The translations under genes were made by a program, and so were the position numbers. A stretch of 64,000 bases of DNA. Source: JBAOHV01 sp964450685 (lineage in GTDB: Bacteria; Actinomycetota; Acidimicrobiia; Acidimicrobiales; Microtrichaceae). Within the stretch, counting starts at the first letter, position 1. Every line of letters begins with the position of its first letter. Below the pieces are notes generated by a model. That model saw only the letters and a program-made list of their open reading frames with translations. It made no database searches and was not told the DNA's origin. Shown here piece after piece: positions 1 through 8,696 of the stretch. The stretch spans positions 18,863-82,862 of the forward strand of contig CAYVDN010000009.1 of assembly GCA_964450685.1 (NCBI GenBank), read 5' to 3'.

Positions 1-1771
1 TCGACGTGCCAACCCGGCGTGTGCGGTCCACCTCGAGCAGGCGGATCGAGGTCTCACTGCGGGGTTGGGTGTAGTGGTCGCCGCTGGCCGGTTCCACGTG
101 CGCAGCGTGGTCGAGGTCGTCCAGGTCGACCACATGCCATGCGCGGCCCTGGTGGAGGTAGATGGCCCCCGGATGCACCGAGGTGCTGACCCGGGAGTCG
201 TCGACCGTGCCGATCGTCCGACCCGCCGGGTCCACGACCCGGTACTCGCCGCGGGAGGCGGAGCGGAGTCCGATCGTCGGCGCCGGAAGACCTCGGCCCG
301 TCCACACGACGGCCGGTCCGTCCCTCCGGTGCCGGACTGTGGCCCGCTCGTCGAGCACGAGCCTGCGCACACCGTCGTCGAGCTGGTCCGGCCAGAAGCT
401 CAGATCGGTGTGGCGCAGGGGCAGCTCGTGAGCGGCGCAGCCGAGGTGCGGCGCGTAGACGTGGGGGTTGTCGAGGTTGACCACCGCAGGTTCGGGTGGA
501 CGTTCGAACAGCTGGTCTGGGTTCCGTACCATCCACTGGTCGAGCTGGTCCTCGCCTGCAACCAGGATGGCGAGGCTCGGTTGCTGTGCACGGCCACTGC
601 GTCCGACCTGTTGCCAGAACGAGGCAATGGTCCCTGGGAACCCGCAGAGCACCACGGCGTCCAGGCCACCGATGTCCACCCCGAGCTCGAGAGCGCTGGT
701 GGCTACGACACCTCGCAGGCGGCCGCTGAAGAGGTCGGCCTCGATCTCGCGGCGTTCCGACGGCAGATAGCCGGCGCGGTAGGCGCGGATCGAGTCGCCG
801 ACACCCGACGGCAACGACCGGCGAAGGTCCTCGGCCACGAGCTCGGTCCCACGACGCGAGGCGCAGAACACGAGTGTCCGCATGCCTGCCTGGATGAGGG
901 TCGCGGCAAGGGCGCCGGCCTGGCCGTGCACGGACCAGTGCTCGTGGCTCCGCTCCTGAGGCCGCCACAGCGCGACGTGGCGGTCTCCGGTGGGGGCGCC
1001 ATCACCTGTGATCCCCACGACCGGCAGCCCGCACATCTGGCTGGCCAGGACGTCGGCGTTGCCGATCGTCGCCGATGTGAACACGAAGGTCGGCTCGCTT
1101 CCGCCGTAGTGACGCACGAGTCGGCGCAGTCTTCGTAGGACCTGGGCGACGTGGGTGCCGAAGACCCCGCGCAACAGGTGCAGCTCGTCGACGACCACGA
1201 AACGCAGCGACCGGAGCACGCGCGCCCAGCGTTTGTGGTTGGCGAGAATCCCCAGGTGGAGCATCTCGGGGTTGGTGAGGAGCACGTTCGCGTTCTCTCG
1301 CACCCACAATCGCTCTTCGGGCCCGCAGTCGCCGTCGTAGGTGGCCGCCATCATGCCGGGAAGGTCCCACGAACCGAACGACAGGAGCTGGTCCTGTGCC
1401 AACGCCTTGGTGGGGTAGAGCAGGAGAGCGGTTGCGCCGCCCAGCGCGGCTTCGGCGATAGGCACCTGATATGTCAGCGATTTACCGGATGCAGTTCCGC
1501 TGGCCAGAGCGAACGACACCCCGTCACGTGCGAGGTCGATCGCCTTCGCCTGGTGAGACCAGAGTGCGGCGTGGGGCATCCGCCGGGCGACCTCGGCGGG
1601 GAGCTCACGTGCCAGCTCCGCGAAGCGGGCGGATCGGGCGGGGAGCAGGCGCACGTGCGCCAGGCGTGGGTCGTCGCCAAGCTGCTCCAACACGGACAGG
1701 ATCTGTGCGTTGGAGCAGGCCGGGTCGTCCGGGTGGAGCACCGGCGGCGGAGCGAGCGCCAGGTCGGTCAT
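1..1771 (-). CDS. DEAD/DEAH-box helicase, YprA/MrfA-like (3' end outside window)
   Basis: Superfamily 2 ATP-dependent helicase. About 590 residues are visible and the C-terminus runs off the left edge. From the start I read a Q-like WSHQ at residues 71-74, Walker A GTASGKS at 92-98, TNPEMLH (motif Ib), a DELH box near 205, TSATIG near 245 and QVGRSGRA (motif VI) near 400. The helicase core is therefore complete. The YprA/MrfA family acts in DNA repair and carries a C-terminal DUF1998 metal-binding domain, which would lie outside the window. An M. tuberculosis homologue (Rv3649) also lies close to topA. I chose ATG at 1771, preceded by a TACCGT hexamer. The opposite strand has long open frames here, but the helicase motifs settle the coding strand. 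Confidence 0.9.
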   Translation of the reverse strand, partial: MTDLALAPPPVLHPDDPACSNAQILSVLEQLGDDPRLAHVRLLPARSARFAELARELPAEVARRMPHAALWSHQAKAIDLARDGVSFALASGTASGKSLTYQVPIAEAALGGATALLLYPTKALAQDQLLSFGSWDLPGMMAATYDGDCGPEERLWVRENANVLLTNPEMLHLGILANHKRWARVLRSLRFVVVDELHLLRGVFGTHVAQVLRRLRRLVRHYGGSEPTFVFTSATIGNADVLASQMCGLPVVGITGDGAPTGDRHVALWRPQERSHEHWSVHGQAGALAATLIQAGMRTLVFCASRRGTELVAEDLRRSLPSGVGDSIRAYRAGYLPSERREIEADLFSGRLRGVVATSALELGVDIGGLDAVVLCGFPGTIASFWQQVGRSGRAQQPSLAILVAGEDQLDQWMVRNPDQLFERPPEPAVVNLDNPHVYAPHLGCAAHELPLRHTDLSFWPDQLDDGVRRLVLDERATVRHRRDGPAVVWTGRGLPAPTIGLRSASRGEYRVVDPAGRTIGTVDDSRVSTSVHPGAIYLHQGRAWHVVDLDDLDHAAHVEPASGDHYTQPRSETSIRLLEVDRTRRVGTS

Positions 1772-1780
1772 GTCGACCTA

Positions 1781-1786
1781 ACGGTA
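1781..1786 (-). promoter_or_regulatory. possible -10 element for the helicase gene
   Basis: On the minus strand TACCGT lies 9 nt before the ATG at 1771. No Shine-Dalgarno sequence is visible. It fits the TANNNT pattern seen elsewhere in the window, although the spacing is slightly longer than the usual 6-8 nt. Confidence 0.35.
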
Positions 1787-1817
1787 CGGGACCGCAGGGA
1801 CAGCGAGCGGTCGGCCC

Positions 1818-1823
1818 TAACCT
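1818..1823 (+). promoter_or_regulatory. -10 element (leaderless) of the STAS gene
   Basis: TAACCT is followed by six nucleotides and then ATG at 1830. There is no ribosome-binding site, and transcription would be expected to start at or next to the ATG. The moaA gene has the same hexamer at the same spacing. Confidence 0.5.
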
Positions 1824-1829
1824 CGGCGG

Positions 1830-2171
1830 ATGCTGTTCGATGTCCGCACGGTCAGGGTGGGCGAGTGGGACGTCGTCCGGGTGCTGGGCGATGTGGATCT
1901 TTCGAGTCTGCCGACCCTGCGCACACAGATCGACCGTGCCGAGGCCGCCTGTGTGGCGTTGGACCTGGTGGACGTGGACCTGTTCGATCCGCTCGCTTTC
2001 GGTGTGGTGATCGCCGCGGCTCTGCGCTGCGCGCGAAATGGTTCGAGCTTCGCTGTCATCTGTCCTCCCGGTCGCCCCCGCGAGCTGTTCGCCGAGTCGG
2101 GGGTGGACCGGATAGTCACCGTCGTCGGGTCGCCCGAACAGCTGCCCGGGGCTGGTTCTCAGCTGGCGTAA
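1830..2171 (+). CDS. STAS-domain protein (anti-sigma antagonist-like)
   Basis: 113 residues forming a single STAS domain, as in SpoIIAA/RsbV proteins that bind anti-sigma kinases. The N-terminal strands (DVVRVLGDVDLSSLPTLR) and the following helix match the family. The loop that normally holds the phosphorylated Ser (D-S-S/T-G) reads DLFDPLAFG here, so no Ser is present at that site and switching by phosphorylation looks lost. No anti-sigma kinase gene is adjacent. Its stop overlaps the convergent acyl-CoA dehydrogenase by 13 bp. The start rests on the TAACCT-N6-ATG signal. It could bind a partner constitutively or serve another STAS role. Confidence 0.75.
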   Translation: MLFDVRTVRVGEWDVVRVLGDVDLSSLPTLRTQIDRAEAACVALDLVDVDLFDPLAFGVVIAAALRCARNGSSFAVICPPGRPRELFAESGVDRIVTVVGSPEQLPGAGSQLA

Positions 2172-3373
2172 CGAGCCAGTTCCGTGCGTGCGATCTGACG
2201 ACGGTGCACCTCGTCGGGGCCGTCGGCGAAACGCAGGGTGCGCAGCCCGGCGTACATCCGAGCGAGCGGGAAGTCGTCGGAGACACCGCCACCACCGTGG
2301 GCCTGCATCGCCCGATCGACCACACGCAACGCCGTGTTCGGCGCGACGACCTTGATCGCCGAGATCTCGATGGCCGCCCCCTTCGCCCCGACGGTGTCCA
2401 TCAGGTGCGCGGCTTTGAGGGTGAGCAGACGTGCTTGTTCGATCTCGATGCGCGAATCGGCGATCCACTCACGGATCACCCCTTGGTCCGCCAACGGTCT
2501 TCCGAACGCGATCCTCTCGGTGACACGTCGACACATCAGCTCCAACGCCCGCTCCGCGATGCCGATGCATCGCATGCAGTGGTGGATGCGCCCGGGTCCG
2601 AGTCGTGCCTGGGCGATGGCGAACCCGCTGCCTTCCTGTCCGATCAGGTTGTCAGCCGGTACGCGGACGTCGTCGAAGCGCATCTCGGCGTGTCCCTCGC
2701 GGTCCTGGTAGCCGAACACCGGCAGGTCCCTGACCCGGGTGACTCCAGGGGTGTCCATCGGGACCAGGATCATCGACTGCTGGACGTGACGCGCCGCCGC
2801 GGGGTCGGTCTTGCCCATGACGATCATGACCTTGCAACGATCGGAAGCCGCGCCCGATGTCCACCACTTGCGGCCGTTGAGCACGTACTCGTCGCCGTCT
2901 CGTTCGATCGACAGCTGGATGTTCGTCGCGTCCGAGGACGCGACGTCCGGCTCAGTCATGGCGAACGCCGAGCGGATCTCGCCCTCGAGCAATGGCACGA
3001 GCCACTGCTCCTTCTGTTCCGGGGTCCCGAACAGAGTCAGCACCTCCATGTTGCCGGTGTCCGGTGCAGCGCAGTTCATCGCTTCGGGTGCCAGGTGGAC
3101 CGCTCGTCCCGAGATCTCGGCCAGGTGCGCGTAGTCCAGGTTGCTGACCGGCTCGGGCGTCCACTCGGTCGGATGGGGGAGGAACAAGTTCCACAGTCCG
3201 CGCCGACGTGCTTCGGACTTCAGGTCCTCGACTATCCGAGGGTGGCCGTGCACGTCACCGAGCGCGGCCATCTGCTCCTCGTAGACGGCCTCGGCCGGGT
3301 ACACCGAGGAGTCCATGAAATCGAGGAGGTTCTCGCGCAGCTCGGCGCCCCGTGGGCTCGGTTCGTAGCTCAT
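2159..3373 (-). CDS. acyl-CoA dehydrogenase family protein
   Basis: 404 residues of the FAD-dependent acyl-CoA dehydrogenase fold, which oxidises acyl-CoA thioesters to enoyl-CoA and passes electrons to an electron-transfer flavoprotein. Visible family marks are AFAMTEPDVASSDATN and the GRKWWTSGA stretch in the middle beta domain, ARLGPGRIHHCMR at the start of the C-terminal helices, and AMQAHGGGGVSDDFPLA followed by GPDEVH near the end. The GPDEVHRRQIARTEL ending resembles the ACAD10/11-type subgroup, so substrate chain length cannot be set from sequence. It stands alone, convergent with the STAS gene. The start is ATG 3373 with TAGCGT seven nucleotides upstream. Confidence 0.9.
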   Translation of the reverse strand: MSYEPSPRGAELRENLLDFMDSSVYPAEAVYEEQMAALGDVHGHPRIVEDLKSEARRRGLWNLFLPHPTEWTPEPVSNLDYAHLAEISGRAVHLAPEAMNCAAPDTGNMEVLTLFGTPEQKEQWLVPLLEGEIRSAFAMTEPDVASSDATNIQLSIERDGDEYVLNGRKWWTSGAASDRCKVMIVMGKTDPAAARHVQQSMILVPMDTPGVTRVRDLPVFGYQDREGHAEMRFDDVRVPADNLIGQEGSGFAIAQARLGPGRIHHCMRCIGIAERALELMCRRVTERIAFGRPLADQGVIREWIADSRIEIEQARLLTLKAAHLMDTVGAKGAAIEISAIKVVAPNTALRVVDRAMQAHGGGGVSDDFPLARMYAGLRTLRFADGPDEVHRRQIARTELARYAS

Positions 3374-3380
3374 GCCGGCG

Positions 3381-3386
3381 ACGCTA
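3381..3386 (-). promoter_or_regulatory. -10 element (leaderless) of the acyl-CoA dehydrogenase gene
   Basis: TAGCGT on the minus strand, seven nucleotides before ATG 3373, with no Shine-Dalgarno sequence between them. Confidence 0.5.
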
Positions 3387-3470
3387 TCGCTGGTGCATCA
3401 GACGTGCGCCGAAGTGCGAATCGACTCGACCTGCGGGGACCGTGACCCCGTGTGGTCCTGATGGTCGGTG

Positions 3471-3500
3471 TTGACAAATTCCCGCTCCTCTTCATTAGCT
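3471..3500 (+). promoter_or_regulatory. topA operon promoter (-35 TTGACA, -10 TTAGCT)
   Basis: A perfect TTGACA at 3471-3476 is followed 18 nt later by TTAGCT at 3495-3500 (17 nt if read as ATTAGC). The topA ATG is only nine nucleotides further, so the transcript would have a very short leader or none. It is one of the few consensus -35 boxes in the window. Confidence 0.6.
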
Positions 3501-3509
3501 GTTCCTCCA

Positions 3510-6287
3510 ATGAGCAGTCCCCTCGTCATCGTCGAGTCGCCGGCCAAGGCACGCACCATCTCCCGCTTTCTGGGCGACGGCTACCAGGTGGAGTCGTCGA
3601 TCGGACACATCCGTGACCTTCCCCGCAACGCCGCCGATGTGCCCAAGGAGTACAAAGGAGAGAAGTGGGCACGACTGGGTGTCGACACCGACAACCACTT
3701 CAAGCCCCTCTACATCGTCAGCCCCGACAAGAAGGACCAGGTCCGCAGACTGAAGGCGCTTCTCAAGGACGCCGACGAGCTCTATCTGGCGACGGATGAG
3801 GATCGCGAGGGCGAGGCCATCGCCTGGCACCTGCTCGAGGTGCTGAATCCCAGGGTGCCGGTGAAGCGGATGGTCTTCCACGAGATCACACCCGCAGCGA
3901 TACAGCAGGCGATCGAGAACCCCCGTGACCTGGACCGCCGACTCGTGGATGCCCAGGAGACACGCCGGATCCTCGACCGACTGTACGGCTACGAGGTCAG
4001 CCCGGTCCTGTGGAAGAAGGTCATGCCGAGGTTGTCGGCCGGGCGCGTCCAGTCCGTCGCGACCCGGATCGTCGTGCAGCGCGAACGTGAGCGCATGGCG
4101 TTCGTGTCGGCGTCGTGGTGGGACCTGCAGGCGGTTCTCCGTCACGTCGACACAGGCAAGGACCAGACCCAGTTCCCCGCGACGCTCGTAGAACTCGACG
4201 GCCGACGCCTGGCCACGGGCAAGGACTTCGGTCAGGACGGCCGCATGGCCGACTCGGCTGCCGCTGCCGGAGTCGTGCTGTTGGATCGCGACGCCGCCGA
4301 AGCTGTCCAGAGGGGATTGGCCGATCGTCCGCTCACGGTGCGGTCGGTCGAGTCCAAGCCGTACACACGCCGGCCGGCCCCGCCGTTCATGACGTCGACT
4401 CTCCAGCAGGAGGCGGGCCGCAAGCTTCGCATGTCCTCCGCCCAGACGATGTCGACAGCGCAGCGCCTGTATGAGAACGGCTTCATCACCTACATGAGGA
4501 CCGACTCCGTGACCCTGTCGGAGACGGCGCTCAACGCGGCACGGTCCCAGATCCGCGACAAATACGGCGACGCCTACCTGCCCGACTCGCCACGCCGCTA
4601 CACGAGCAAGTCCAAGAACGCCCAGGAGGCCCACGAGGCGATCCGCCCCGCCGGTGACGTCTTCCGCACCCCCGATCAGGTCGCCGGACAGCTCAACAGC
4701 TCCGAGCTGCGCCTGTACGAACTCATCTGGCAGCGCACCGTCGCGTCGCAGATGACCGATGCCCGTGGTGAGTCGGTCCAGGTGCGACTGGGAGTGTCGA
4801 GCGCTGATGGCCAGGAGGCTGTGTTCGCAGCATCCGGGCGCACGATCATCTTCCCGGGCTTCCTGCGTGCCTACGTCGAAGGGTCGGATGACCCGGACGA
4901 GGCGCTCGAGGACCAGGAACGGGTGCTGCCCGTCATGGCCGAGGGCGACTCCGTGGCGGCCGACGAGCTCGAAGCCGTCGGTCACGAGACCCAGCCGCCG
5001 GCCCGCTACACCGAGGCGTCGTTGGTCAAGCGACTCGAGGAGCTGGGCGTCGGCCGGCCTTCCACCTACGCGTCGATCATCAACACGATCCAGGACCGCG
5101 GCTACGTCTGGAAGAAGGGCACTGCCCTCGTGCCCAGCTTCACGGCCTTCGCGGTGGTGTCGCTGCTGGAGCAGCACTTCCCGGCTCTCGTCGACTTCGC
5201 GTTCACCGCTCAGATGGAGGAGGAGCTCGACGAGATCGCCTCCGGGACGGCCCAGATGGAGCCGTGGCTGGCGAAGTTCTACTTCGGGGTCGCCGACGCC
5301 AACGGAGAGGTCGCCGGACTGGGCCTGAAGCGCCTCGTCGAGGGCAACCTGGGTGAGATCGACGCACGCGAGGTGAACTCGATCCCGCTGGGTGCGGCAC
5401 CCGATGGTGGAGCACCGATCGTCGCACGTGTCGGCCGGTACGGGCCCTACCTGGAACGTGGTGAGGGTGAGGGGCAACAGCGTGCATCGATCCCCGAGGA
5501 CCTTCCACCCGACGAGCTCACCCCGGAGCGGGCCCTCGAGCTCCTCGAGGCGCCTTCCGGGGACCGCTCGCTGGGAGTGAACCCGGACACAGGGATCGAG
5601 GTCCACCTCAAGGCGGGCCGCTTCGGTCCCTATGTCCAGGAAGGGGTCCACGACGACGAGACGGGTTTCAAGCCGCGCACGGCGAGCCTGTTCAAGGACA
5701 TGGACCCGGCGACGGTCACTCTCGAGGCGGTGATCCCGCTGCTCGACCTGCCCCGGGAGGTAGGCCAGCACCCCGGCGACGGCGAGATGATCCTCGCCTA
5801 CAACGGGAAGTTCGGTCCCTATCTGAAGAAGGGGACCGACAGCCGATCCCTCGAGACGGAATCACAGATCCTGACCGTTGGACTCGACGAAGCGGTTCGG
5901 ATATTCGCCGAGCCGAAGCGCCGCAGGGGCCAGGCCGCTCCCAAAGGGCCGCTACGCGAGATGGGCGTCGACCCCGACACGGAGAAGCCGATTGTCGTGA
6001 AGGACGGCCGATTCGGTCCCTACGTGACCGATGGGGAGACGAACGCGAGTCTGCGGAAGGGGGACTCCGTCGAGGAGCTGACGATGGAACGGGCTCTCGA
6101 GCTGCTCGAGATCCGTCGCGCCGCCGGACCATCGAAGAAGCGTGCCGCCAAGAAGAAGGCTCCCGCCAAGAAGAAGGCTCCCGCCAAGAAGAAGGCTGCG
6201 GCGAAGAAGAAGGCTCCCGCCAAGAAGAAGGCCGCGGCGAAGAAGAAGGCTCCCGCCGAGAAGGCGACCGGCGATCAGGGTGACTGA
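3510..6287 (+). CDS. topA: DNA topoisomerase I
   Basis: Type IA topoisomerase that relaxes negative supercoils through a 5'-phosphotyrosine intermediate. It is 925 residues from ATG 3510, giving MSSPLVIVESPAKA; an upstream in-frame ATG at 3468 lies before the promoter and is unlikely. The TOPRIM domain shows VIVESPAKA and a TDEDREGE acidic cluster, and the active-site Tyr is in GFITYMRTDSV. Instead of Cys4 zinc fingers the C-terminal part has four GRFGPY-type repeats (GRYGPYLERG, GRFGPYVQEG, GKFGPYLKKG, GRFGPYVTDG), then a lysine/alanine tail. Such basic tails are typical of actinobacterial TopA and support processive DNA binding. It is first in an operon with tmk and holB. Confidence 0.97.
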   Translation: MSSPLVIVESPAKARTISRFLGDGYQVESSIGHIRDLPRNAADVPKEYKGEKWARLGVDTDNHFKPLYIVSPDKKDQVRRLKALLKDADELYLATDEDREGEAIAWHLLEVLNPRVPVKRMVFHEITPAAIQQAIENPRDLDRRLVDAQETRRILDRLYGYEVSPVLWKKVMPRLSAGRVQSVATRIVVQRERERMAFVSASWWDLQAVLRHVDTGKDQTQFPATLVELDGRRLATGKDFGQDGRMADSAAAAGVVLLDRDAAEAVQRGLADRPLTVRSVESKPYTRRPAPPFMTSTLQQEAGRKLRMSSAQTMSTAQRLYENGFITYMRTDSVTLSETALNAARSQIRDKYGDAYLPDSPRRYTSKSKNAQEAHEAIRPAGDVFRTPDQVAGQLNSSELRLYELIWQRTVASQMTDARGESVQVRLGVSSADGQEAVFAASGRTIIFPGFLRAYVEGSDDPDEALEDQERVLPVMAEGDSVAADELEAVGHETQPPARYTEASLVKRLEELGVGRPSTYASIINTIQDRGYVWKKGTALVPSFTAFAVVSLLEQHFPALVDFAFTAQMEEELDEIASGTAQMEPWLAKFYFGVADANGEVAGLGLKRLVEGNLGEIDAREVNSIPLGAAPDGGAPIVARVGRYGPYLERGEGEGQQRASIPEDLPPDELTPERALELLEAPSGDRSLGVNPDTGIEVHLKAGRFGPYVQEGVHDDETGFKPRTASLFKDMDPATVTLEAVIPLLDLPREVGQHPGDGEMILAYNGKFGPYLKKGTDSRSLETESQILTVGLDEAVRIFAEPKRRRGQAAPKGPLREMGVDPDTEKPIVVKDGRFGPYVTDGETNASLRKGDSVEELTMERALELLEIRRAAGPSKKRAAKKKAPAKKKAPAKKKAAAKKKAPAKKKAAAKKKAPAEKATGDQGD
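6150..6257 (+). repeat. six 18-bp tandem units encoding the TopA lysine-rich tail
   Basis: Six consecutive 18-bp units, each encoding Lys-Lys-Lys-Ala-Pro-Ala or Lys-Lys-Lys-Ala-Ala-Ala. The units begin at 6150, 6168, 6186, 6204, 6222 and 6240. Units 3 and 5 carry the Ala-Ala variant, so the variants partly alternate. Near-identity at DNA level points to expansion and contraction by slippage, so copy number may vary between strains. Confidence 0.9.
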
Positions 6288-6906
6288 GCGCGGGCGCTTC
6301 ATCGTCCTGGAGGGCGGCGAGGGCAGCGGCAAGTCGACCCAGGCCGCGATGCTCGCTGGGGAACGCGGAGCGCTGCTGACTCGTGAGCCGGGCGGAACAG
6401 CGCTCGGAGTCCGGCTCCGTGAGCTCCTGTTGAGCAGCGGGGCGGTCGGGGGTGTGGCTCCGATCGATGACCGATCCGAGGCCCTGATGATGGCCGCCGA
6501 CCGCGCTCAGCACGTCGCCGAGGTGATCGAACCGGCACTGATCGGGGGTCGCGACGTCGTCTGTGACCGCTTCATCGGGTCCTCGATCGCCTACCAGGGG
6601 TACGGCCGGGGCCTCGACGTGGACATCGTGCGCGCTGTCTCGGGCTGGGCTGCAGCGGGCTTGTGGCCCGATGTCGTGGTACTGCTGCACGTTCCCGAGG
6701 AAGTGGCACTGCAGAGGACCGGCGGCGCCCGCGACCGCATCGAGGCAGCGGGGCGGGATTTCCATCGACGGGTCTCCGACGGATTCCTCGCTCAAGCAGA
6801 GGATGAGCCCGACACATGGGTGGTGGTCGACGGGACCGGAACGGTCGATGAGGTCCACGAGAGGGTCCTGGACGCGGTCGTCGACGTGCTGGGCCCCACC
6901 AGGTGA
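6280..6906 (+). CDS. tmk: thymidylate kinase
   Basis: Phosphorylates dTMP to dTDP with ATP. 208 residues from GTG 6280, overlapping the topA stop by 8 bp, which implies translational coupling. The P-loop is EGGEGSGKST near residue 10, followed by the DR-type TREPGGT (dTMP binding) and the CDRFIGSSIAYQGYGRG lid-side motif. Its length matches the usual ~210 residues. The next gene, holB, overlaps by 4 bp; a tmk-holB pair is common in bacteria. Confidence 0.96.
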   Translation: MTERGRFIVLEGGEGSGKSTQAAMLAGERGALLTREPGGTALGVRLRELLLSSGAVGGVAPIDDRSEALMMAADRAQHVAEVIEPALIGGRDVVCDRFIGSSIAYQGYGRGLDVDIVRAVSGWAAAGLWPDVVVLLHVPEEVALQRTGGARDRIEAAGRDFHRRVSDGFLAQAEDEPDTWVVVDGTGTVDEVHERVLDAVVDVLGPTR

Positions 6907-8009
6907 CAGAGGTGGTCTCGTCGGACGATCTCTGGGGAGAAGTCGTCGGCCAGGAAGCAGCTGTGCACCAGCTCCGTGCCGCTGCGAGGTCGCCGGTGCA
7001 CGCATATCTGCTGGTCGGACCGCCGGGTTCGGGGCGTCGCGCGGCAGCGCTCGCGTTCGCCGCGGATCTCCTGGCTGACGGACTGGAAGAGCAGGCGGCA
7101 GAGCGTGCCCGCCGTCTGGTCGCAGCGCATGCGCACCCATCACTCGTCGTGCAGGAACCACAGGGTCAGAAGTTCCTGAAGGACGACGCGACCCGCATCG
7201 TCGGAGGCGAGCTGACCGACCGGACCCGCGTCGAAGGCATGGTGTGGCGCAAGCCTCCCGAGGGTGACCGCCAGGTGATCCTGCTGCCGCAACTGGTCCC
7301 GGCGGACGACTCCGCCTTCACCAAACTGCTCAAGGCGGTCGAGGAGCCGCCGCCAGGGGCCTTTTTCGTGATCGTCGCCACGAGCGTGCCGACCGAGATG
7401 GCCGCGATCGCGTCTCGTTGTGTACGGGTCGAGTTCTCGGCGGTGCCGGAGAGCCTCCTCGTGGACAGGCTCGAGGCCGAGGGTGTCCCGCCGGAGACCG
7501 CCAGAGTCGCTGCGGCCGGTGCGGGCGGAAGCCTGTCGCGTGCCCGCCTGCTGGCCAGGGATCCGGCTGCGGCGTCGCGCCGAGACGCGTGGTACCGAGC
7601 TCCGGATCGCCTGGACGGTTCCGGCGCGTCCGCAGCCGCGACGGCAGATGAGCTGATCGAGGCGATCGATGCTCTGCTCGAGCCGCTGGCAGCCATGCAG
7701 GGCGAGGAGATGGAGTCCCATCTCGAAGCGTTCAGACGGGTCGAGATGGAACCCCGCAAGGGCGACCTGAAGCTGATGGAAGCCCGCCACAAACGGGAAC
7801 AGAAGAAGGTTCGTGCGGACGAGCTCCAGTCCGGCCTGGCGACCCTCGTCGCCCGCTACCGCGACGAGCTCGCCGGAGGTGGGTCGGCCGAGAACTTCGT
7901 CGCCGTCGCAGATGCGGTGCAGCGCATGTGTGAGGCCCTGGTGTTCAACCCCAACGAAGGCCTGCAACTGCGGGCGTTGCTGGTCGGGCTCCCGCCGATC
8001 GGCCGGTGA
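6903..8009 (+). CDS. holB: DNA polymerase III subunit delta'
   Basis: Clamp-loader subunit of the replicative polymerase. 368 residues from GTG 6903. The AAA+ fold is visible: VVGQEAAVHQL, then GPPGSGRR where the Walker A Lys is Arg, as expected for the ATPase-inactive delta' subunit. The sensor-1 region FTKLLKAVEEPPPGAFFVIVAT and an SRC-type arginine finger (IASRCVRVEF) follow. The Cys4 zinc-binding loop of E. coli delta' is absent. The charged helix near residues 270-300 (KGDLKLMEARHKREQKK) marks the C-terminal collar domain. It is last in the topA operon, ahead of a perfect 15-bp hairpin. Confidence 0.93.
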   Translation: MTEVVSSDDLWGEVVGQEAAVHQLRAAARSPVHAYLLVGPPGSGRRAAALAFAADLLADGLEEQAAERARRLVAAHAHPSLVVQEPQGQKFLKDDATRIVGGELTDRTRVEGMVWRKPPEGDRQVILLPQLVPADDSAFTKLLKAVEEPPPGAFFVIVATSVPTEMAAIASRCVRVEFSAVPESLLVDRLEAEGVPPETARVAAAGAGGSLSRARLLARDPAAASRRDAWYRAPDRLDGSGASAAATADELIEAIDALLEPLAAMQGEEMESHLEAFRRVEMEPRKGDLKLMEARHKREQKKVRADELQSGLATLVARYRDELAGGGSAENFVAVADAVQRMCEALVFNPNEGLQLRALLVGLPPIGR

Positions 8010-8038
8010 GCCGCGGATCAGTCCACCAGCCGAGTCCC

Positions 8039-8075
8039 GGTGCGATCGCTGTCGCACCACGACAGCGATCGCACC
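8039..8075. terminator. bidirectional terminator hairpin between holB and the DUF385 gene
   Basis: Perfect 15-bp inverted repeat with arms 8039-8053 (GGTGCGATCGCTGTC) and 8061-8075 and a 7-nt loop. It lies between two convergent genes. There is no T-tract, as is common for actinobacterial terminators. Confidence 0.8.
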
Positions 8076-8091
8076 GAGAGTCCGTTGCGGA

Positions 8092-8592
8092 TCAGTTGAT
8101 CGCTACGCCGTCGACCCGTCGGAGCCGGAAGACCCGCAGGTCTCGACCGCTGCGCTGTACGTACTGGTCGTAGACCGGCCAGCGCTCGATCAACCGCGGC
8201 CAGGTGGCGGCCTTGTCCGCGTCGTCCAGTAGCTCGGCCGTCACGTCGAAGTGCTGGCCTCGGTAGGAGACCTTCGCTTTCGGGTCGGCGATCAGGTTCC
8301 ATGACCACGCCGGATGGTTGTCACGGCCGAAGTTCGACCCGACGACGAACAGACAGCCGTCCAACGGCACCGATGCCAGCGGGCTCTCCCGGGGCAGCCC
8401 GCTCTTGCGGCCGGTCGTCGTCACCACGGCGCAGGGAAGCATCACCGAGCTCATCAGCACCCTGCCCCCGAACACCCGGTTGAGCACCCTGTCGATCGGT
8501 GGCACGACCTTCGGGCCGATTTTCGCGAACCGCGGATGGGCTGCCATCGCCTGTACGGATCGGCCGAGACGGCTGTTCGGGTCGACTGCCAC
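8092..8592 (-). CDS. DUF385 / F420-dependent nitroreductase-family protein
   Basis: 166 residues of the deazaflavin-dependent oxidoreductase (Ddn/DUF385) family, which uses reduced cofactor F420. The diagnostic central stretch is present: VTTTGRKSGLPRESPLA, VVGSNFGRDNHPAWSWNL and ADPKAKVSYRG, the split-barrel flavin-binding core. The C-terminal part (ATWPRLIERWPVYDQYVQRSG) is also typical. Substrate unknown. I place the start at GTG 8592 because TACGAT lies seven nucleotides before it and overlaps the next possible ATG (8601), which would then be untranscribed. F420 use is inferred from family membership; no F420 biosynthesis gene is in the window. Confidence 0.85.
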   Translation of the reverse strand: MAVDPNSRLGRSVQAMAAHPRFAKIGPKVVPPIDRVLNRVFGGRVLMSSVMLPCAVVTTTGRKSGLPRESPLASVPLDGCLFVVGSNFGRDNHPAWSWNLIADPKAKVSYRGQHFDVTAELLDDADKAATWPRLIERWPVYDQYVQRSGRDLRVFRLRRVDGVAIN

Positions 8593-8599
8593 GGGCGGC

Positions 8600-8605
8600 A
8601 TCGTA
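8600..8605 (-). promoter_or_regulatory. -10 element (leaderless) of the DUF385 gene
   Basis: TACGAT on the minus strand, seven nucleotides before GTG 8592. It decides the start, since it covers the alternative ATG at 8601. Confidence 0.45.
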
Positions 8606-8696
8606 GCGAGGACGGCGCGTCGGGTTGCCCCCTGCAGCGGTGGCGAGTGCAGATGTCGCACTTCGGGCGGTCGGCCCGACGCCTGTATGCTCTTGG

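Noticed and set aside
65..1138. Plus-strand open frame opposite the helicase
   Set aside because: Helicase motifs are unambiguous on the minus strand and continue through this region.
1151..3445. Long plus-strand open frame of ~760 codons
   Set aside because: It runs antisense to the helicase and the acyl-CoA dehydrogenase, both with clear family motifs; a high-GC artefact.
3495..5771. Minus-strand open frame of ~758 codons opposite topA
   Set aside because: topA has complete topoisomerase motifs on the plus strand; the antisense translation has no recognisable domain.
6150..6257. Short tandem repeats as a CRISPR-like array
   Set aside because: No spacers; the units are in-frame codons of the TopA tail.
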